15,176 bases of DNA, taken from JAISXK01 sp031549625 (GTDB lineage: Bacteria; Bacillota; Clostridia; Christensenellales; CAG-138). A program made the position numbers and the translations under genes. The stretch covers positions 1-15,176 of the forward strand of contig JAVBPK010000021.1 in assembly GCA_031549625.1 (NCBI GenBank), written 5' to 3'. Position 1 is the first letter of the stretch, and each line of letters starts with the position of its first letter. This document shows positions 14,936 to 15,176 of the stretch, piece by piece. The notes under the pieces are model-generated. The model was not told where the DNA came from and did no database searches. It saw only the letters and a program-made list of their open reading frames with translations.

Positions 14936-15176
14936 CTATCTGGCGCAGAATGTCGCAACATTCCAAATATTATGCACATACTCCGCGCGCGCGCTTTTAT
15001 ATTTCAGATAATAAGCATGTTCCCACATATCAAACATCAGCACTGGGACAGCGCCCAATTCCAACACGGTTTCCTGATTTGCCAGCGAATAAATCTTCAT
15101 ATTTTTTGCGGGGGTCATCCCCAGGCACAGCCATCCGGATCCAAATATGTCCAGCGCCTGCTCAGAGAATGTCTTT
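14936..15176 (-). CDS. sodA: Superoxide dismutase (Fe/Mn family), C-terminal part
   Basis: Fe/Mn superoxide dismutase converts superoxide to hydrogen peroxide and oxygen. The visible 79 residues start mid-protein (KTFSEQALDIFGSGW) and include MFDMWEHAYYLKYK, whose Asp and His are two of the four metal ligands. The Gln in SLANQE occupies the spot where manganese enzymes carry their active-site Gln, hinting at a Mn or cambialistic enzyme. The C-terminus is short: after NIWNV, where most members read NVVNW followed by about 8 more residues, it ends ATFCAR. The first two ligands and the start lie beyond the window. It is convergent with the kinase gene; no convincing terminator is seen in 14814-14935. 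Confidence 0.9.
   Translation of the reverse strand, partial: KTFSEQALDIFGSGWLCLGMTPAKNMKIYSLANQETVLELGAVPVLMFDMWEHAYYLKYKSARAEYVHNIWNVATFCAR

Overview
This looks like a chromosomal stretch from a Gram-positive bacterium of the Firmicutes, most likely the class Clostridia. The RemA, YicC, Gmk order, PcrA-type helicase, strong GGAGG-type ribosome binding sites and extended -10 promoters all fit. Base composition is near balanced, so a low-GC Bacillus is unlikely. A Christensenellales- or Oscillospirales-like gut organism is a guess, not something the sequence proves.

Left part (1-6701, all on the minus strand): transcription runs right to left through pcrA, ligA and an AIR-synthase/HypE-like protein (the last two translationally coupled), then through yicC, remA and the start of gmk. 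These are genome-maintenance and housekeeping genes, with clear promoters before pcrA and before yicC.

Middle (6762-10114): rplM-rpsI have a consensus promoter, a structured leader and a strong terminator. Next comes a two-gene NitT/TauT-type ABC importer (ATPase and permease) with no binding protein nearby. A small two-helix membrane protein is divergent from it.

Right part (10176-14813): this is the most interesting region. Two secreted or membrane-anchored PepSY-repeat proteins (three repeats; four and a half repeats) lie beside a divergent OmpR/PhoB-type response regulator and histidine kinase. The upstream regions of both PepSY genes and of the regulator each carry a TTTTCAT-N4-TTTTCAT-like direct repeat with an 11-bp period, ending 10-11 bp before a -10-like hexamer. 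This is the geometry of PhoB-family activator boxes. I infer one self-contained regulon: the kinase senses something at the envelope, and the regulator switches on itself and both PepSY proteins, which may feed back on the signal or on envelope proteases. A roughly 200-bp MITE-like structured repeat sits between the two PepSY genes.

The window ends in the 3' part of a superoxide dismutase gene, convergent with the kinase gene.
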